A stretch of DNA of 64,000 nucleotides from Hydractinia symbiolongicarpus (lineage: Eukaryota > Cnidaria > Hydrozoa > Anthoathecata > Hydractiniidae), in contig NC_079883.1 in NCBI RefSeq assembly GCF_029227915.1, positions 32,056,001-32,120,000 on the forward strand. The letters are read 5' to 3'. Below, piece by piece: positions 37,701-49,968 of the stretch; within the stretch, counting starts at the first letter, position 1; each line of letters opens with the position of its first letter. Below the pieces are notes generated by a model, which did not search any database, was not told the DNA's origin, and was given only the letters and a program-made list of their open reading frames with translations. Both the position numbers and the translations under genes were made by a program.

Positions 37701-40700
37701 GCCGGCAAACGAAAATCCGCGATTTCCCGTAAATCCCGGGCTTGGCCCGTATAGTCGAAAGTATACAAAGAAAGTATCCAGGGAGTAAACTCATTTCCCG
37801 AACGATTTTATATATTATTTTCTTACCACTAAACGCATGAGACTTGTAGTTTTCGAAAATATTTTCATATTTGATGTGACGCTGAATAAAAGAAGTTTAA
37901 TCGCCGGCAAACAAAAATCCGCGATTTCCCGTAAATCCCGGACTCGGCCCGTATAGTCAAAAGTATACAAAGAAAGTACCCAGGGAGTAAACTCATTTCC
38001 CGAACGATTTTTTAAATTTTTTTTTCACCACTAAAACAAATGAGACTTGTACTTTTCAAAAATGTTTTCATTTTTGATGAGACGCTTAATGAAAGAGGTT
38101 TAATCGCCGGAAAACGAAAACCCGCGATTTCCCGTAAATCCCGGCTTGACCCGTATAGTCAAAAGTATACAAAGAAAGTACCCAGGGAGTAAACTCATTT
38201 CCCGAACGATTTTTTAAATTATTTTTTCACCACTAAACGCATGAGACTTGCAGTTTTCAAAAATATTTTCATATTTGATGAGACGCTGAATAAAAGGAGT
38301 TTAATCGCCGGCAAACGAAAACCTGCGATTCCCTAAATCCCGGACTCGGCCCGTATAGTCAAAAGTATACAAAGAAAGTACCCAGGGAGTAAACTCATTT
38401 CCAGAACGATTTTTTAAATTATTTTTTCACCACTAAAACGCATAAGACTTGTAGTTTTTAAAAATGTTTTCATTTTTGATGAGACGCTGAATAAAAGAAG
38501 TTTAATCGCCGGCAAACGAAAACCAGCGATTTCCCATAAATCCCGGGCTTGGCCCGTATAGTCGAATGTATACAAAGAAAGCACCCTGTGAGTAAACTCA
38601 TTTCCAGAACGATTTTTTAAATTATTTTTTCACCACTAAACGCATGAAACTTGTAGTTTTCAAAAATATTTTCATATTTGATGAGGCGTTGAATAAAAGA
38701 AGTTTAATCGCCGGCAAACAAAAACCCGCGATTTCCCGTAAATCCCGGGCTTGGCCCGTATAGTCAAAAGTATACAAAGAAAGTACCCAGGGAGTAAACT
38801 CATTTCCCAAACGATTTTTTAAATTATTTTTTCACCACTAAAACGCATAAGACTTGTAGTTTTTAAAAATGTTTTCATTTTTGATGAGACGCTGAAAAAA
38901 AGAAGATTAATCGCCGGCAAACGAAAACCCGCGATTTCCCGTAAATCCCGGCTTGGCCCGTATAGTCAAAAGTATACAAAGAAAGTACCCAGGGAGTAAA
39001 CTCATTTCCCAAACGATTTTTTAAATTATTATTTCACCACTAAAACGCATGAGACTTGTAGTTTTCAAAAATGTTTTCATTTTTGATGAAACGCTGAATA
39101 AAAGAAGTTTAATCGCCGGCAAACGAAAACCCGCGATTTCCCGTAAATCACGGGCTTGGCCCGTATAGTCAAAAGTATACAAAGAAAGTACCCAGGGAGT
39201 AAACTCATTTCCCGAACGATTTTTTAAATTACTTTTCCACCACTAAAAGGCATGAGACTTGTAGTTTTTAAAAATGTTTTCATTTTTGATGAGACACTGA
39301 ATAAATGAAGTTTAATCGCCGGCAAACGAAAACCTGCGATTTCCCGTAAATCCTGGACTCGGCCCGTATAGTCAAAAGTATACAAAGAAAGTACCCAGGG
39401 AGTAAACTCATTTCTTAAACGATTCTTTAAATTATTATTTCACCACTAACACGCATGAGACTTGTAGTTTTCAAGAATGTTTTCATTTTTAATGAGACGC
39501 TGAATAAAAGCAGTTTAATCGCCGGCAAACGAAAACCCGCGATTTTCCGTAAATCCCGGGCTTGGCACGTATAGTCGAATGTATTCAAAGAAAGTACCCT
39601 GTGAGTAAACTCTTTTCCAGAACGATTTTATAAATTATTTTTTCACCACTAAAGCGCATAAGACTTGTAGTTTTTAAAAATGTTTTCATTTTTGATGAGA
39701 CGCTGAATAAAAGAAGTTTAATCGCCGGCAAACGAAAACCCGCGATTTCCCGTAAATCCCGGCTTGGCCCGTATAGTCAAAAGTATACAAAGAAAGTACC
39801 CAGGGAGTAAACTCATTTCCCAAACGATTTTGTAAATTATTATTTCACCACTAAAACGCATGAGACTTGTAGTTTTCAAAAATGTTTTCATTTTTGATGA
39901 AACGCTGAATAAAAGAAGTTTAATTGCCGGCAAACGAAAACCCGCGATTTCCCGTAAATCCCGGGCTTGGCCCGTATAGTCAAAAGTATACAAAGAAAGT
40001 ACCCAGGGAGTAAACTCATTTCCCGAACGATTTTTTAAATTACTTTTCCACCACTAAAAGGCATGAGACTTGTAGTTTTTAAAAATGTTTTCATTTTTGA
40101 TGAGACGCTGAATAAATGAAGTTTAATCGCCGGCAAACGAAAACCTGCGATTTCCCGTAAATCCTGGACTCGGCCCGTATAGTCAAAAGTATACAAAGAA
40201 AGTACCCAGGGAGTAAACTCATTTCTTAAACGATTTTTTAAATTATTATTTCACCACTAAAACGCATGAGACTTGTAGTTTTCAAGAATGTTTTCATTTT
40301 TAATGAGACGCTGAATAAAAGCAGTTTAATCGCCGGCAAACGAAAACCCGCGATTTTCCGTAAATCCCGGGCTTGGCACGTATAGTCGAATGTATACAAA
40401 GAAAGTACCCTGAGAGTAAACTCATTTCCAGAAGGATTTTATAAATTATTTTTTCACCACTAAAACGCATAAGACTTGTAGTTTTTAAAAATGTTTTCAT
40501 TTTTGATGAGACGCTGAATAAAAGAAGTTAAATCGCCGGCAAACGAAAACCCGCGATTTCCCGTAAATCCCGGCTTGGCCCGTATAGTCAAAAGTATACA
40601 AAGAAAGTACCCAGGGAGTAAACGCATTTCCCAAACGATTTTTTAAATTATTTTTTCACCACTAAAACGCATGAGACTTTTAGTTTTTAAAAATGTTTTC

Positions 40701-43700
40701 ATTTTTGATGAGACGCTGAATAAAAGAAGTTTAATCGCCGGCAAACGAAAATCCGCGATTTCCCGTAAATCCCGGGCTTGGCCCGTATAGTCAAAAGTAT
40801 ACAAAGAAAGTACCCAGGGAGTAAACTCATTTCTTAAACGATTTTTTAAATTATTATTTCACCACTAAAACGCATGAGACTTGTAGTTTTCAAGAATGTT
40901 TTCATTTTTAATGAGACGCTGAATAAAAGCAGTTTAATCGCCGGCAAACGAAAACCCGCGATTTTCGGTAAATCCCGGGCTTGGCACGTATAGTCGAATG
41001 TATACAAAGAAAGTACCCTGTGAGTAAACTCATTTCCAGAACGATTTTATAAATTATTTTTTCACCACTAAAGCGCATAAGACTTGTAGTTTTTAAAAAT
41101 GTTTTCATTTTTGATGAGACGCTGAATAAAAGAAGTTTAATCGCCGGCAAACGAAAACCCGCGATTTCCCGTAAATCCCGGGCTTGGCCCGTATAGTCAA
41201 AAGTATACAAAGAAAGTACCCAGGGAGTAAACTCATTTCCCAAACGATTTTTTAAATTATTTTTTCACCACTAAAACGCATAAGACTTGTAGTTTTTAAA
41301 AATTTTTTCATTTTTGATGAGACGCTGAATAAAAGAAGTTTAATCGCCGGCAAACGAAAACCCGCGATTTCCCGTAAATCCCGGCTTGGCCCGTATAGTC
41401 AAAAGTATACAAAGAAAGTACCCAGGGAGTAAACTCATTTCCCAAACGATTTTGTAAATTATTATTTCACCACTAAAATGCATGAGACTTGTAGTTTTCA
41501 AAAATGTTTTCATTTTTGATGAAACGCTGAATAAAAGAAGTTTAATCGCCGGCAAACGAAAACCCGCGATTTCCCGTAAATCCCGGGCTTGGCCCGTATA
41601 GTCAAAAGTATACAAAGAAAGTACCCAGGGAGTAAACTCATTTCCCGAACGATTTTTTAAATTACTTTTCCACCACTAAAAGGCATGAGACTTGTAGTTT
41701 TTAAAAATGTTTTCATTTTTGATGAGACGCTGAATAAATGAAGTTTAATCGCCGGCAAACGAAAACCTGCGATTTCCCGTAAATCCTGGACTCGGCCCGT
41801 ATAGTCAAAAGTATACAAAGAAAGTACCCAGGGAGTAAACTCATTTCTTAAACGATTTTTTAAATTATTATTTCACCACTAAAACGCATGAGACTTGTAG
41901 TTTTCAAGAATGTTTTCATTTTTAATGAGACGCTGAATAAAAGCAGTTTAATCGCCGGCAAACGAAAACCCGCGATTTTCCGTAAATCCCGGGCTTGGCA
42001 CGTATAGTCGAATGTATACAAAGAAAGTACCCTGTGAGTAAACTCATTTCCAGAACGATTTTATAAATTATTTTTTCACCACTAAAACGCATAAGACTTG
42101 TAGTTTTTAAAAATGTTCTCATTTTTGATGAGACGCTGAATAAAAGAAGTTAAATCGCCGGCAAACGAAAACCCGCGATTTCCCGTAAATCCTTGCTTGG
42201 CCCGTATAGTCAAAAGTATACAAAGAAAGTACCCAGGGAGTAAACGCATTTCCCAAACGATTTTTTAAATTATTTTTTCACCACTAAAACGCATGAGACT
42301 TGTAGTTTTTAAAAATGTTTTCATTTTTGACGAGACGCTGAATAAAAGAAGTTTAATCGCCGGCAAACGAAAATCCGCGATTTCCCGTAAATCCCGGGCT
42401 TGGCCCGTATAGTCAAAAGTATACAAAGAAAGTACCCAGGGAGTAAACTCATTTCCCGAACGATTTTTTAAATTACTTTTTCACCACTAAAACGCATGAG
42501 ACTTGTAGTTTTTAAAAATGTTTTCATTTTTGATGAGACGCTGAATAAATGAAGTTTAATCGCCGGCAAACGAAAACCTGCGATTTCCCGTAAATCCTGG
42601 ACTCGGCCCGTATAGTCAAAAGTATAAAAAGAAAGTACCCAGGGAGTAAACTCATTTCCCAAACGACTTTTTAAATTATTGTTTCACCACTAAAACGCAT
42701 GAGACTTGTAGTTTTCAAGAATGTTTTCATTTTTAATGAGACGCTGAATAAAAGCAGTTTAATCGCCGGCAAACGAAAACCCGCGATTTCCCGTAAATCC
42801 CGGGCTTGGCACGTATAGTCGAATGTATACAAAGAAAGTACCCTGTGAGTAAACTCATTTCCAGAACGATTTTTTAAATTATTTTTTCACCACTAAAACG
42901 CATAAGACTTGTAGTTTTTAAAAATGTTTTCATTTTTGATGAGACGCTGAATAAAAGAAGTTTAATCGCCGGCAAACGAAATCCCGCGTTTTCCCGTAAA
43001 TCCGGGGCTTGGCCCGTATAGTCGAATGTATACAAAGATAGTACCCAGGGAGTAAACTCATTTCCCGAACGATTTTTTAAATTTTTTTTTCGCCACTAAA
43101 ACGCATGAGACTTGTAGTTTTCAAAAATGTTTTCATTTTTGATGAGACGCTTAATGAAAGAGGTTTAATCGCCGGAAAACGAAAACCCGCGATTTCCCGT
43201 AAATCCCGGGCTTGGCCCGTATAGTCGAATGTATACAAAGAACGTACCCTGTGAGTAAACTCATTTCCAGAACGATTTTTTAAATTATTTTTTCACCACT
43301 AAACGCATGAGACTTGTAGTTTTTAAAAATGTTTTCATTTTTGATGAGACGCTGAATAAAAGAAGTTTAATCGCCGGCAAACGAAAACCCGCGATTTCCC
43401 ATAAATCCCGGGCTTGGCCCGTATAGTCGAATGCATACGAAGAAAGTACCCTGTGAGTAAACTCATTTCCAGAACGATTTTTTAAATTATTTTTTCACCA
43501 CTAAACGCATGAGACTTGTAGTTTTCAAAAATATTTTCATATTTGATGAGGCGTTGAATAAAAGAAGTTTAATCGCCGGCAAACGAAAACCCGCGATTTC
43601 CCGTAAATCCCGGGCTTGGCCCGTATAGTCAAAAGTATACTAAGAAAGTACCCAGGGAGTAAACTCTTTTCCCAAACGATTTTTTAAATTATTATTTCAC

Positions 43701-46700
43701 CACTAAAACGCATGAGACTTGTAGTTTTCAAAAATGTTTTCATTTTTGATGAAACGCTGAATAAAAGAAGTTTAATCGCCGGCAAACGAAAACCTGCGAT
43801 TTCCCGTAAATCCCGGGCTTGGCCCGTATAGTCAAAAGTATACAAAGAAAGTACCCAGGGAGTAAACTCATTTCCCGAACGATTTTTTAAATTACTTTTC
43901 CACCACTAAAAGGCATGAGACTTGTAGTTTTTAAAAATGTTTTCATTTTTGATGAGACGCTGAATAAAAGAAGTTTAATCGCCGGCAAACGAAAACCCGC
44001 GATTTCCCGTAAATCCCGGGCTTGGCCCGTATAGTCAAAAGTATACAAAGAAAGTACCCAGGGAGTAAACTCATTTCCCAAACGGTTTTTTAATTTATTT
44101 TTTCACCACTAAAACGCATAAGACTTGTAGTTTTTAAAAATGTTTTCATTTTTGATGAGACGCTGAATAAAAGAAGTTTAATCGCCGGCAAACGAAAACC
44201 CGCGATTTCCCGTAAATCCCGGCTTGGCCCGTATATTCAAAAGTATACAAAGAAAGTACCCAGGGAGTAAACTCATTTCCCAAACGATTTTTTAAATTAT
44301 TATTTCACCACTAAAACGCATGAGACTTGTAGTTTTCAAAAATGTTTTCATTTTTGATGAGACGCTGAATAAATGAAGTTTAATCGCCGGCAAACGAAAA
44401 CCTGCGATTTCCCGTAAATCCTGGACTCGGGCCGTATAGTCAAAAGTATAAAAAGAAAGTACCCAGGGAGTAAACTCATTTCCCAAACGACTTTTTAAAT
44501 TATTTTTTTACCACTAAAACGCATGAGACTTGTAGTTTTCAAGAATGTTTTCATTTTTAATGAGACGCTGAATAAAAGCAGTTTAATCGCCGGCAAACGA
44601 AAACCCGCGATTTCCCGTAAATCCCGGGCTTGGCACGTATAGTCGAATGTATACAAAGAAAGTACCCTATGAGTAAACTCATTTCCAGAACGATTTTTTA
44701 AATTATTTTTTCACCACTAAAACGCATAAGACTTGTAGTTTTTAAAAATGTTTTCATTTTTGATGAGACGCTAAATAAAAGAAGTTTAATCGCCGGCAAA
44801 CGAAAATCCGCGATTTCCCGTAAATCCCGGGCTTGGCTGGTATAGTCAAAAGTATACAAAGAAAGTACCCAGGTAGTAAACTCATTTCCCGAACGATTTT
44901 TTAAATTACTTTTTCACCACTAAAACGCATGAGACTTGTAGTTTTTAAAAATGTTTTCATTTTTGATGAGACGCTGAATAAATGAAGTTTAATCGCCGGC
45001 AAACGAAAACCTGCGATTTCCCGTAAATCCTGGACTCGGCCCGTATAGTCAAAAGTATAAAAAGAAAGTACCCAGGGAGTAAACTCATTTCCCAAACGAC
45101 TTTTTAAATTATTGTTTCACCACTAAAACGCATGAGACTTGTAGTTTTCAAGAATGTTTTCATTTTTAATGAGACGCTGAATAAAAGCAGTTTAATCGCC
45201 GGCAAACGAAAACCCGCGATTTCCCGTAAATCTCGGGCTTGGCACGTATAGTCGAATGTATACAAAGAAAGTACCCTGTGAGTAAACTCATTTCCAGAAC
45301 GATTTTTTAAATTATTTTTTCACCACTAAAACGCATAAGACTTGTAGTTTTTAAAAATGTTTTCATTTTTGATGAGACGCTGAATAAAAGAAGTTTAATC
45401 GCCGGCAAACGAAATCCCGCGTTTTCCCGTAAATCCGGGGCTTGGCCCGTATAGTCGAATGTATACAAAGAAAGTACCCAGGGAGTAAACTCATTTCCCG
45501 AACGATTTTTTAAATTTTTTTTTCGCCACTAAAACGGATGAGACTTGTAGTTTTCAAAAATGTTTTTATTTTTGATGAGACGCTTAATGAAAGAGGTTTA
45601 ATCGCCGGAAAACGAAAACCCGCGATTTCCCGTAAATCCCGGGCTTGGCCCGTATAGTCGAATGTATACAAAGAAAGTACCCTGTGAGTAAACTCATTTC
45701 CAGAACGAAATTTTAAATTACTTTTTCACCACTAAAACGCATAAGACTTGTAGTTTTTAAAAATGTTTTCATTTTTCATGACACGCTGAATAAAAGCAGT
45801 TTAATAGCCGGCAAACGAAAACCCGCGATTTCCCGTAAATCCCGGGCTTGGCACGTATAGTCGAATGTATACAAAGAAAGTACCCTGTGAGTAAACTCAT
45901 TTCCAGAACGATTTATTAAATTTTTTTTTCACCACTAAAACGCATGAGACTTGTAGTTTTCAAGAATGTTTTCATTTTTAATGAGACGCTGAATAAAAGC
46001 AGTTTAATCGCCGGCAAACGAAAACCCGCGATTTCCCGTAAATTCCGGGCTTGGCACGTTTAGTCGAATGTATACAAAGAAAGTACCCTGTGAGTAAACT
46101 CATTTCCAGAACGATTTTTTAAATTATTTTTTCCCCACTAAAACGCATAAGACTTGTAGTTTTTAAAAATGTTTTCATTTTTGGTGAGACGCTGAATAAA
46201 AGAAGTTTAATCGCCGGCAAACGAAAACCCGCGATTTCCCGTAAATCCGGCTTGGCCCGTATAGTCAAAAGTATACAAAGAAAGTATCCAGGGAGTAAAC
46301 TCATTTCCCAAACGATTTTTTAATTTTTTTTTCACCAATAAAACACATGAGACTTGTAGGTTTCAAAAATGTTTTCATTGTTGATGAGACGCTTAATGAA
46401 AGAGGTTTAATCGCCGGAAAATGAAAACCCGCGATTTCCCATAAATTCCGGGCTTGGCCCGTATAGTCGAATCTATACAAAGAAAGTACCCTGTGAGTAA
46501 ACTCATTTCCAGAACGATTTTTTAAATTATTTTTTCCCCACTAAAACGCATAAGACTTGTAGTTTTTAAAAATGTTTTCATTTTTCATGAGACGCTAAAT
46601 AAAAGAAGTTTAATCGCCGGCAAATGAAAACCCGCGATTTCCCGTAAATCCCGGGCTTGGCACGTATAGTCGAATGTATACAAAGAAATTACCCTGTGAG

Positions 46701-46977
46701 TAAACTCATTTCCAGAACGATTTTTTAAATTATTTTTTCACCACTAAAACGCATGAGACTTGTAGTTTTCAAGAATGTTTTCATTTTTAATGAGACGCTG
46801 AATAAAAGCAGTTTAATCGCCGGCAAACGAAAACCCGCGATTTCCCGTAAATCCCGGGCTTGGCACGTATAGTCAAATGTATACAAAGAAAGTACCCTGT
46901 GAGTAAACTCATTTCCAGAACGAATTTTTAAATTATTTTTTCACCACTAAAACGCATAAGACTTGTAGTTTTTAAAA
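34719..46977. repeat. Satellite block, more divergent, with local multimers
   Basis: About sixty monomers, more varied than the left half. Common variants here are CCCGGCTTGGCC (one to two bases shorter), CAAGAATG for CAAAAATG, and GCCGGAAAACG. Two dispersed duplications are visible. A ~1.16-kb segment at about 39660-40820 recurs at about 41282-42442 (offset 1622, eight monomers). A ~0.9-kb segment at about 42350-43280 recurs at about 44783-45713 (offset 2433, twelve monomers). Nothing other than satellite is seen. Confidence 0.88.
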
Positions 46978-47735
46978 ATGTTTTCATTTTTGATGAGACG
47001 CTGAATAAAAGAAGTTTAATCGCCGGCAAACGAAAACCCGCGATTTCCTGTAAATCCCGGCTTGGCCCGTATAGTCAAAAGTATACAAAGAAAGTACCCA
47101 GGGAGTAAACTCATTTCCCAAACGATTTTTTAAATTATTATTTCACCACTAAAACGCATGAGACTTGTAGTTTTCAAAAATGTTTTCATTTTTGATGAAA
47201 CGCTGAATAAAAGAAGTTTAATCGCCGGCAAACGGAAACCCGCGATTTCCCGTAAATCCCGGTCTTGGCCCGTATAGTCAGAAGTATACAAAGAAAGTAC
47301 CCAGGGAGTAAACTCATTTCCCGAACGATTTTTTAAATTACATTTCACCACTAAAAGGCATGAGACTTGTAGTTTTTAAAAATGTTTTCATTTTTGATGA
47401 GACGCTGAATAAAAGAAGTTTAATCGCCGGCAAACGAAAACCCGCGATTTCCTGTAAATCCCGGCTTGGCCCGTATAGTCAAAAGTATACAAAGAAAGTA
47501 CCCAGGGAGTAAACTCATTTCCCAAACGATTTTTTAAATTATTATTTCACCACTAAAACGCATGAGACTTGTAGTTTTCAAAAATGTTTTCATTTTTGAT
47601 GAAACGCTGAATAAAAGAAGTTTAATCGCCGGCAAACGAAAACCCGCGATTTCCCGTAAATCCCGGTCTTGGCCCGTATAGTCAAAAGTATACAAAGAAA
47701 GTACCCAGGGAGTAAACTCATTTCCCAAACGATTT
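46978..47735. repeat. Dimeric satellite repeat, period 404 bp
   Basis: 46978-47381 and 47382-47735 are alike at an offset of 404 bp (two monomers), sharing GATTTCCTGTAAATCCCGGC and CCCGGTCTTGG. The second copy diverges at about 47736, where ATTATTATTTC replaces ATTACATTTC. It lies directly upstream of the LINE insertion. Confidence 0.85.
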
Positions 47736-47887
47736 TTTAAATTATTATTTCACCACTAAAACGCATGAGACTTGTAGTTTTCAAGAATGTTTTCATTTTT
47801 GATGAGACGCTGAATAAAAGAAGTTTAATCGCCGGCAAACGAAAACCCGCGATTTCCCGTAAATCCCGGGCTTGGCACGTATAGTCG
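47736..47887. repeat. Partial satellite monomer cut by the LINE
   Basis: The remainder of one monomer and the left part of the next, ending in TATAGTCGAA. The missing right part of the interrupted monomer (TGTATACAAAG) resumes at 49969. Confidence 0.92.
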
Positions 47888-47978
47888 AAAAGAAAATTGG
47901 TCCAACTTCACTAGACAGAGAAACTACTGTGTTTCCTTATTACGAAAAACCAGACGTTCGTATTTCAAGGGTTTACGT

Positions 47979-49817
47979 ATGACAAGCATTACTGATAATA
48001 AAAAGTTCTGGAAGTCTGTCAAGCCATTGTTTTCAAACGTTAGTTATAACACCAACAAAATTATCTTAATCGAGAAAGAAAAGATAGTCACCGACGAACA
48101 AAAATTATGCAAAATCTTCAATGAATATTACACCAACATCACGAAAAATTTACCAATCAAACCAAATGATGATACACATACAGCAACCATTCACGATGCA
48201 ATCCACTCGTATACTAATCACATCAGTATTTTGAAAATTCGTGAAAATGTGGTTTATGATGAAAAGTTCTATTTTTCGCTGGTTGAACAGCCTGATGTTC
48301 TCAAAGTCATCAAAGACATGGATGCAAAGAAATCTTCTGTTAGTGGTGATTTTCCAGTTTCTATGTTGAAAAAGTTTATTCATATCTTTGTTCCTATCCT
48401 CACTAATATTATAAATTTTTGTTTACAGTCTAATATTTTTCCTGATGATTTAAAACTTGCAGAGGTTATACCTGTTTTTAAGAAGGATGACTGTAATAAT
48501 AAGGAGAACTATAGACCTGTTAGCTTGCTTCCCTGTTTATCAAAGGTTTTTGAAAGAATTATTCTTAATCAAATGCACACTTTTATGCATGACAAACTCA
48601 GCCCTCATCTATCAGGCTTCAGAAAGGGTTATAATACACAATATGCTCTCATTCGAATGATTGAACAATGGAAAAGCACACTTGATAATAAGGGTGTAGT
48701 TGGAGCAGTGCTAATGGACCTTTCAAAAGCTTTTGATACTATCAACCATGATTTGCTTATTGCAAAGCTGCATGCCTATGGTTTTTCTGAATCTTCTTTA
48801 TTATTTATTCACTCATACTTGAAAAATCGTTTTCAGAGAACCAGAATAAATTCTTCTTTTAGCGAATGGCTTCCTCTTCAAGTTGGAGTTCCACAAGGAT
48901 CAATCTTAGGACCTCCTTTCTTCAATTATTCTATAAACGATTTATTCTGGTTCATTATTCAATCATCCCTTTGTAACTTTGCAGATGATAACACCTTATA
49001 TGCTTGTGAAAATTCATTAGAAGATGTAAAACAAACACTGCTTACTAATTTGGTCATAGTTAATAATTGGTTTTATGAAAATTACTTAGCAATAAATTTG
49101 AAAAAGTATCAATATATTGTATTAGGTCATCACGATGAAAGTTTGATATTTAACCATTTGAAAATTGCGTGTAAATCGTCTGTAGTGCTTCTTGGTGTTA
49201 CGATTGACTCGAGACTAAACTTTCATTCGCATGTCAAAAACATCTGTAATAAGGCTAGTAGGAAACTCAACGTGCTTCAAAGGATATCTTCCTTTTTGAC
49301 ACCCAAGATGAAGCGTTTTCTCTTCAATTCATTTATTTTGTCTCAGTTTTCTTACTGTCCCTTAGTATGGATGTTTTGTGGAAAAGTTGCGAATAATCGA
49401 ATCAATCGTATTCATGAACGTTGTCTAAGAATCATACACGACGATATAAATGGCAGTTACGATGAACTTTTATCTTTATGTAATGTTAAAAATATTCACA
49501 TCATCAATTTACAGAATTTAATGAAAGAGGTTTACAAATTTTTAAATGGATTGTCACCTCTATATATGAACGAGATATTTTCTGTTAGGGAAAACAAGTA
49601 CAACCTTCGTTGCTTTAATTTGATCAGGCGACCAACTTGTCGGACAACGTACTATGGCTTAAATACTTTATCAAATATTGCAGGGAAGCTATGGATATCT
49701 GTGCCTGACGCTACAAAGAATGCTCCTTCTCTCGAAGCCTTCCGTAGCTCAATAAAATTTTGGGAAGGTGATGTTTGCACCTGTAAAATATGCATGGATA
49801 TACCATACATATTTTAA
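47979..49817 (+). CDS. LINE ORF2 fragment: reverse transcriptase (612 codons from first Met)
   Basis: RNA-directed DNA polymerase of a non-LTR retrotransposon, which would copy element RNA into DNA at a nicked chromosomal target. Visible motifs: VIPVFKKDD (163-171) and ENYRPVSLLP (176-185) of the fingers; motif A MDLSKAFDTINHDLL with catalytic Asp247; motif B GVPQGSILGP (303-312); motif C FADD with Asp336 and Asp337; motif D-like NLKKYQYIVLG (373-383); then LGVTIDSRLNFHSHV (405-419) and a thumb-like region. A C-terminal cysteine cluster is C600, C602, C605. The catalytic triad is intact and there is no internal stop. The Met at 47979 is only the first ATG in what remains. The frame is open from 47829, and family-like residues (RNYCVSLLRKT, 47919-47951) lie upstream of that Met, so the true protein began much earlier. 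The apurinic-type endonuclease is missing, so it cannot be an autonomous element. GPPFFNYSIN departs from the usual GPLLFNIFIN, a sign of drift or of an unusual lineage. Confidence 0.93.
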   Translation: MTSITDNKKFWKSVKPLFSNVSYNTNKIILIEKEKIVTDEQKLCKIFNEYYTNITKNLPIKPNDDTHTATIHDAIHSYTNHISILKIRENVVYDEKFYFSLVEQPDVLKVIKDMDAKKSSVSGDFPVSMLKKFIHIFVPILTNIINFCLQSNIFPDDLKLAEVIPVFKKDDCNNKENYRPVSLLPCLSKVFERIILNQMHTFMHDKLSPHLSGFRKGYNTQYALIRMIEQWKSTLDNKGVVGAVLMDLSKAFDTINHDLLIAKLHAYGFSESSLLFIHSYLKNRFQRTRINSSFSEWLPLQVGVPQGSILGPPFFNYSINDLFWFIIQSSLCNFADDNTLYACENSLEDVKQTLLTNLVIVNNWFYENYLAINLKKYQYIVLGHHDESLIFNHLKIACKSSVVLLGVTIDSRLNFHSHVKNICNKASRKLNVLQRISSFLTPKMKRFLFNSFILSQFSYCPLVWMFCGKVANNRINRIHERCLRIIHDDINGSYDELLSLCNVKNIHIINLQNLMKEVYKFLNGLSPLYMNEIFSVRENKYNLRCFNLIRRPTCRTTYYGLNTLSNIAGKLWISVPDATKNAPSLEAFRSSIKFWEGDVCTCKICMDIPYIF

Positions 49818-49819
49818 CG

Positions 49820-49843
49820 TTATTTATTTATTTATTTATTTTT
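49820..49843 (+). repeat. (TTTA)n tract in LINE 3' UTR
   Basis: About five TTTA/ATTT repeats directly after the stop codon. They could be a simple-sequence expansion or an AU-rich element; no function can be assigned. Confidence 0.85.
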
Positions 49844-49930
49844 CTTATTTTTTATCGCTGTTTGCCTTGTTTTACGTTTTGTTGTCGATTTAAATTAGTT
49901 ATTTAAATACTATTGTATCTATCGACGTTA

Positions 49931-49936
49931 AATAAA
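49931..49936 (+). promoter_or_regulatory. Polyadenylation signal AATAAA of the LINE
   Basis: A canonical AATAAA lies about 10 bases before the A-rich tail and about 114 bases after the stop codon. This is consistent with polyadenylated element RNA. Confidence 0.75.
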
Positions 49937-49940
49937 GAGA

Positions 49941-49968
49941 AAATCAAAAAAAAAAATCAAAAAAAAAA
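49941..49968 (+). repeat. LINE 3' tail, ATC(A)n repeats
   Basis: The tail reads as two blocks of ATC followed by 8-11 A, then joins the satellite at TGTATAC. Short tandem-repeat tails are known from CR1/L2-type LINEs, and plain poly(A) from jockey and L1. This mixed tail does not decide the clade. Confidence 0.8.

Larger units (their letters stand above)
47888..49968 (+). mobile_element. 5'-truncated non-LTR retrotransposon (LINE), jockey/CR1/L2-like
   Basis: About 2.08 kb inserted between TATAGTCGAA and TGTATACAAAG of one monomer, with no satellite bases clearly lost. The left end enters directly in the middle of an open ORF2 frame, so the 5' UTR, any ORF1 and the endonuclease domain are absent. 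This is typical of incomplete target-primed reverse transcription. The right end has a 3' UTR, an AATAAA signal and an A-rich tail of two ATC(A)n blocks. A target duplication, if any, is no longer than two or three bases (GAA/AA) and cannot be separated from the tail. The clade assignment within the jockey/CR1/L2 group is uncertain. Confidence 0.93.

Noticed and set aside
1-47735. Many short open frames (60-121 codons) in the satellite on both strands
   Set aside because: They are the same repeated frame in successive monomers, shift frame at each monomer, match no domain I know, and have no gene-like context.
48150-48660. Short frames on the minus strand (48150-48383) and in another + frame (48457-48660) inside the LINE
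   Set aside because: They overlap the clear reverse transcriptase frame and show no independent motif.
47888-49968. LTR retrotransposon or retroviral origin of the RT gene
   Set aside because: No LTRs, protease, integrase or RNase H/integrase order. Motif A is LMDLSKAFD and motif C is FADD, with an A-rich 3' tail, all typical of non-LTR elements.
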